From the NCBI GenBank assembly GCA_946539175.1, contig CAMNHH010000120.1, positions 1-6,365 of the forward strand: a stretch of DNA of 6,365 nt. The letters run 5' to 3'. The DNA is from an uncultured Clostridia bacterium. Its GTDB lineage: Bacteria; Bacillota; Clostridia; Oscillospirales; Oscillospiraceae. The translations under genes and the position numbers were made by a program. Each line of letters opens with the position of its first letter. Position 1 is the stretch's first letter. The notes under the pieces were generated by a model. The model ran no database searches. It was not told the origin of the DNA and worked only from the letters and a program-made list of their open reading frames with translations. Below are positions 1-4,000 of the stretch, one piece after another.

Positions 1-697
1 CCCGGAAGGTGGGGCCGAAGGTGTAGATGTTGCGGAAGGCCATGGCAAAGGTCTCACCGTTGAGCTGGCCGGAGACGGTCAGCAGGGTGGGCTTGTTGAA
101 GAAGTCCTTGGAATAATCCACGGAGCCGTCTTCCAGCCGGGGCGGGTTGTTGATGTCCAGGGTGGTGACCTGGAACATGGCGCCGGCGCCCTCGCAGTCG
201 GAGCCGGTGATCAGGGGGGTGTGGACGTAGACGAAGTCCCGCTCCTGGAAGAATTTGTGGATGGCGTAGGCGATCAGGCTCCGCACGCGGAACACCGCCT
301 GGAAGGTGTTGGTCCGGGGCCGCAGATGGGTCACGGTCCGCAGATACTCCAGGGTGTGGCGCTTGGGCTGGATGGGGAAGTCGGGGGTGGAGGGGCCCTC
401 CACCGTGACGGCCTGGGCCTGGATCTCAAAGGGCTGCTTGGCGTCGGGGGTCAGCTCCACTCTGCCCTCCACGATCAGGGCCGCGCCGATGTTGATCTTG
501 GAGATGTCCGCGAAATTCTCCATGGCGTCGGTGATGACCACCTGCACCGGCTGGAAATAGGTGCCGTCGGAGAGCATGATGAATCCGAATGCCTTGGATG
601 CTCTGCGGTTTCGCACCCAGCCCCCCAGCTTGACGGTCTGACCGGCATAGCGTTCCGCGTCGCGATAGAGCTCCCGAAGGGTGAGTAAGGATTCCAT
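1..697 (-). CDS. asnS: Asparaginyl-tRNA synthetase, N-terminal half (3' end outside window)
   Basis: This class IIb aminoacyl-tRNA synthetase charges tRNA-Asn with asparagine in the cytoplasm, using ATP. The 232 visible codons align from memory along the N-terminal half of E. coli AsnRS (466 residues). Residues about 15-105 are the OB-fold anticodon-binding domain (GWVRNRR near the start, then FQPVQVVI and PFEIQAQAV). The linker KRHTLEYLRTVTHLRPRTN follows. The catalytic core then begins, with motif 1 around VHTPLIT (P161), the signature DCEGAGAMF, DFFNKPTLLTVSGQLNGE, and TFGPTFR, which opens motif 2 at the window edge. Asparagine-type rather than aspartyl- or lysyl-type residues throughout support AsnRS. 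The ATG at 695-697 is forced because an in-frame TGA lies at 701-703, and a weak GGGA ribosome site is 7 bases upstream. It is divergent from the amylopullulanase gene and shows no functional link to it. The C-terminal half, with motifs 2 and 3, is not seen. Confidence 0.97.
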   Translation of the reverse strand, partial: MESLLTLRELYRDAERYAGQTVKLGGWVRNRRASKAFGFIMLSDGTYFQPVQVVITDAMENFADISKINIGAALIVEGRVELTPDAKQPFEIQAQAVTVEGPSTPDFPIQPKRHTLEYLRTVTHLRPRTNTFQAVFRVRSLIAYAIHKFFQERDFVYVHTPLITGSDCEGAGAMFQVTTLDINNPPRLEDGSVDYSKDFFNKPTLLTVSGQLNGETFAMAFRNIYTFGPTFR

Positions 698-704
698 AGT
701 TCAT

Positions 705-708
705 TCCC
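705..708 (-). promoter_or_regulatory. Weak ribosome binding site of asnS
   Basis: On the minus strand GGGA lies 7 bases before the asnS ATG, inside GCGGGAATGAACTATG. It is a poor match to AGGAGG. The start rests mainly on the in-frame TGA just upstream and on the fit to the AsnRS N terminus. A second ATG at 702-704 is in a different frame and gives no AsnRS sequence. Confidence 0.5.
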
Positions 709-724
709 GCTTTCTTTTTTAGCT

Positions 725-770
725 AAGTGCCACATATTATAGCACACTCTTTTTCGTTCCGCAAGTGCCA
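725..770. repeat. 8-base direct repeat flanking the asnS promoter
   Basis: AAGTGCCA occurs at 725-732 and again at 763-770, with starts 38 bases apart. One copy spans the predicted asnS transcription start and the other touches the outer edge of the -35 element. This placement would suit a repressor half-site pair, but two 8-mers can match by chance and no known operator is recognised. Confidence 0.35.
736..764 (-). promoter_or_regulatory. Sigma-A type promoter of asnS
   Basis: Read on the minus strand, the -35 element is TTGCGG (759-764). It is followed by a 17-base spacer and a perfect TATAAT (736-741). The spacer ends in TGC, so TGCTATAAT is also an extended -10. Transcription should start near 729, giving a leader of only about 30 bases before the ATG. 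Such a short leader leaves no room for a T-box riboswitch, which controls many Bacillota aminoacyl-tRNA synthetase genes. Confidence 0.85.
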
Positions 771-785
771 TCCTCCCATTTTCTT

Positions 786-824
786 GGGGACTTTCGGAAT
801 ATTTCCGGGGCGGGGGTCCCCGGA
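786..824. repeat. Nested and overlapping inverted repeats between the divergent promoters
   Basis: Three inverted repeats overlap here. CGGAA-TAT-TTCCG (795-807) is a perfect 5-base palindrome with a 3-base centre. It is enclosed by GGGGAC (786-791) and GTCCCC (816-821). TCCGGGG (804-810) also pairs with CCCCGGA (818-824) across a 7-base centre. The segment lies between the two -35 elements (764 and 847), so it should not be transcribed from either promoter and is better read as a possible protein-binding site than an RNA hairpin or terminator. It has no clear match to a cre site. The palindromes are directly visible; a regulatory role is inference. Confidence 0.45.
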
Positions 825-846
825 TACAAAAAATACGGCCCTGCGC

Positions 847-875
847 TTGACATTCCAAAATCAGAGAATTAAAAT
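847..875 (+). promoter_or_regulatory. Sigma-A type promoter of the amylopullulanase gene
   Basis: A perfect -35 TTGACA (847-852), a 17-base spacer and a -10 TAAAAT (870-875, five of six consensus bases) point to a start near 882. The A-rich stretch around the -10 stands out from the GC-rich surroundings. The leader would be about 52 bases. The near-consensus match suggests strong basal expression unless a repressor acts on it, for instance at the palindromes just upstream. Confidence 0.85.
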
Positions 876-884
876 AGAAACAAA

Positions 885-906
885 GGGCAGGCAAGGGGTC
901 CTGTCC
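885..906 (+). promoter_or_regulatory. Possible short hairpin at the 5' end of the transcript
   Basis: GGGCAGG (885-891) can pair with CCTGTCC (900-906), giving seven base pairs including one G-U, around an 8-base loop. It would sit within a few bases of the predicted mRNA 5' end and about 15 bases before the ribosome site. Such hairpins can protect the mRNA from 5'-end decay. No U-run follows, so it is not a terminator. The stem is short and the role is a guess. Confidence 0.3.
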
Positions 907-920
907 ATCTGAAAGAAGAA

Positions 921-925
921 AGGAG
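921..925 (+). promoter_or_regulatory. Ribosome binding site of the amylopullulanase gene
   Basis: AGGAG, within a purine-rich run GAAAGAAGAAAGGAGAA, lies 8 bases before the ATG at 934. This is a strong Bacillota-type site. The in-frame TAA at 931-933 directly before the ATG rules out any upstream start in this frame. Confidence 0.9.
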
Positions 926-933
926 AACCGTAA

Positions 934-1023
934 ATGAAGCTGAAAAAATCCATTGCGCTGCTGCTCTGCGTGCTGCTTCTGGTGACGCTGCTTCCTGTCT
1001 CGATGATCCCGACGGCCTCCGCC
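934..1023 (+). other. Sec signal peptide
   Basis: Residues 1-30 have a positive start (MKLKK), a leucine-rich core of about 15 residues (IALLLCVLLLVTLL), a helix-breaking proline and a signal peptidase I site TASA, cleaving after A30 or A31. The only Cys (C12) is inside the core and follows Leu, so it is not a lipobox and a lipoprotein is unlikely. Confidence 0.92.
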
Positions 1024-4000
1024 GCGGGCGTCAACGGATACTACAACGTCTCCTATCTGGAGGACTACGCTGCGGCGGCCTACGGCGAGGAGGGCCTCGG
1101 CGCGGTCTATACCCCGCAGGCCACCACCTGGAAGCTGTGGTCCCCAACGGCCAAGCACGTCCAGCTCCGCCTCTACGCCACTGGCTCCGACGAGGAGCCC
1201 GGCGCCGCCCTGCTCGGCACCTACGACATGGAGAAGAACGGCGTCACCGGCGTCTGGTCTCTGACCCTGGAGGGCGACTACAAGAACGTCTACTACACCT
1301 ACCTTGTCACCGCCCGGGGCGTGACCCACGAGACCCGGGACGTCTACGCCAGGGCCGCCGGCGTCAACGGCTACCGCTCCATGGTCGTAGACCTGGACGA
1401 TACCGATCCTGCAGGCTGGGAGCAAGACGCCCACGTCCTGCCCGCCGAGAGCACCGACGCAGTGATCTGGGAGGTCCACGTGCGGGACTTCTCCATCTCC
1501 GAGAGCTCCGGCGTCTCTGCGTCAAACCGCGGCAAGTATCTGGCCTTCACCGAGGACGACACCGTGCTTCCCGGCGATGCCGATGAGACCTCCACCTGCG
1601 TCAACTACCTCAAGGAGATGGGCGTCAACACCGTCCACCTGCTGCCGGTCTACGACTTCGGCTCCGTGGACGAGACCGTCACCGACGATCCCGCCAACCG
1701 GAACTGGGGCTACGATCCCATCAACTACAACGTCCCGGAGGGCTCCTATTCCACGGATCCCTACGACGGCAACACCCGGATCACCGAGTTCAAGCAGATG
1801 GTCCAGGCCCTGCATCAGGCGGGCATCAGCGTGGTGATGGACGTGGTCTACAACCACACCTTCGACATCGACACCCACGAATACGGCCACAAGCTGCTCT
1901 ACAACAATGCCTTCAACGAATCCGTCCCCGGCTACTACTTCCGCATGTCCGGCCCAACCTCCTGGTACAACGGCTCCGGCTGCGGCAACGTGACCGCCTC
2001 CGATAAGCTGATGTTCCGGAAGTACATGATCGAGTCCGTCCGCTACTGGGCGGAGGAGTACCACATCGACGGCTTCCGCTTCGATCTGATGGGCTGCCAC
2101 GACGTGGAGACCATGAACCTGATCCGGGCCGAGCTGGACGGCCTGGATAACGGGGAGGGCCGGAAGATCCTGATGTACGGCGAGCCCTGGACCGGCGGCG
2201 ACGCCGGCATCGCCAACGGCTGCACCCAGGACAACGCCCGGACCTACGGGCTGAACGACCGCATCGGCCTGTTCTGCGACTGGATGCGGGACGCAATCAA
2301 GGGTAATCCTGACGGAGACGGCATCGGCTGGATCCAGGGCGATACCACCCAGGCCTCCGCGGTCTACGGCGGCCTGTCCGCCAACGACGGACGGCTCTCC
2401 GCCCGCTCCCAGACCGTCACCTACGCCGACGCCCACGACAATCTGATCCTCTGGGACAAGATCGTCAAGTCCAACGGCGGCAGCAACTACGCAGACTACA
2501 GCAACCAGACCTGGATCAAGCAGCTGAATCTTGCAAAGACCATCGTGCTTATGTCCCAGGGCATGGCCTTCAACGTGGGCGGCACCGAGTTTGCACGCTC
2601 CAAGCAGGGCGACCACAACAGCTACAACGCGGCGGATTCCGTCAACGCCATCGATTGGAACGTCCGCAAGACCAACGCAGCCCTGGCGGACTACTACAAG
2701 GGCCTGATCCAAATCCGCGAGGCTTTCTCGCCCATCACCGATCCCACCAACGAATACACCAAATATAATCTGGAGGGCAGCGGCAACAGCTGCATCGCCA
2801 TCCGCATCCCCAACAGCGCGGAAGGGGAGTGGAAGAATCTGATTCTGATCCTGAACGACGCTTCTTCCTCCGCCGCCGTGACCCTGCCTGAGGGCAGCTG
2901 GACCCTGATCGCCGATGGCACGCAGGCCGGTCTGACCAGCCTCGGCACGGCCTCCGGGACCTATACCGTCCCCGCCTACGGCTCCGCCATCCTGGTGAAC
3001 GACACGGAAATCGAGGCCCCCGCCCCCGAGACCGACGAAGATCTCTACCTGGTGGGTTACATCAATGGTGCGGATTACGGCTGCGAGGCCGACGCCAACA
3101 ACAAGGGGATCTACAAGTTTGTCAATGGCAGTCTCAAGGCCACCTTCACCCAGGACAGCTACGTCTACCTCAAGACCGGCGACAACAGCAAGTGGTATAT
3201 GACCGACGGCTGGCTGGGCACCGACGTGAGCTCCGCCACCTTATACAACATCGATACGCTGAACGGCAACGGCAACAAGCTCTTCGTTCCCGGCGGCGTG
3301 GAAGTCACGTTCACGCTCACCGAGGGCGAGAACGACAGCTACGTCCTGTCCTATACCTACGAGGGCGAGCTGCCGGAACCCGCTGCCCCGGATTACTATC
3401 TGATCGGCTACATCAACGGGGAAGACCACGGCTGCGAGAGCGACTGGCAGAACCTGGGCGAGTACAAGTTCGTGGACGGCACGTTGACCGCCAGCTTCAC
3501 CCAGGACAGCTACGTCTTCGTCAAGACCGGCGACAACGCCAAGTGGTATATGACCGACGGCTGGCTGGGAGATTCCGTCACCTCCGCGACACTCTACAAC
3601 ACCGCAAGTCATACCTTTGCCAACGGCAGCAACAAGCTCTTCGTCCCCGGCAACACCCAGCTCACCTTCACCCTCACCGAGGGCGAAGACGACACCCTGA
3701 CCCTCTCCTACACCGCGGGCAGCAGAGCCATGCGGGATCCCACCGAGTACTATCTCTTCGGCTATATCAACGGGGCGAACTACGGCGAGGGTGACACGGA
3801 TTGGCAGACCCTCGGGGAATACAAGATCGAGAACGGGACTCTGACCACCTCCTTTGCCTCAGACAGCTATGTCGGTGTTAAGACCGGCGACAATCTGACC
3901 TGGTATTATACCGACGGCTGGCTCGGAAATGACGTCACCTCCGCGACGCTCTACTCTGACAGCCATACGTTCGAAAACGATCGCAACAAGCTCTTTGTTC

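Noticed and set aside
698..780. T-box riboswitch before asnS
   Set aside because: The promoter leaves a leader of about 30 bases, far too short, and I see no T-box core or terminator hairpin.
804..824. Rho-independent terminator at the GC-rich hairpin
   Set aside because: Neither strand has a U-run directly after the stem, and no gene ends here because both neighbours start from this region.
727..912. A 61-codon plus-strand frame in the intergenic region
   Set aside because: It begins at GTG with no ribosome site and covers both promoter elements of the large gene, so it would lie upstream of the transcript.
847..933. Catabolite-response (cre) site near the starch gene promoter
   Set aside because: I found no good match to the cre consensus on either strand around the promoter or leader.
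475..1479. A 334-codon minus-strand frame spanning the intergenic region
   Set aside because: It crosses both promoters, the start of asnS in another frame and the signal peptide region of the large gene. It has no coherent domain.
1522..2712. A 396-codon open frame on the minus strand opposite the pullulanase
   Set aside because: Same antisense effect of GC-rich codons: Val/Gly/Asp-rich, no ribosome site or domain, and the plus strand has all pullulanase motifs.
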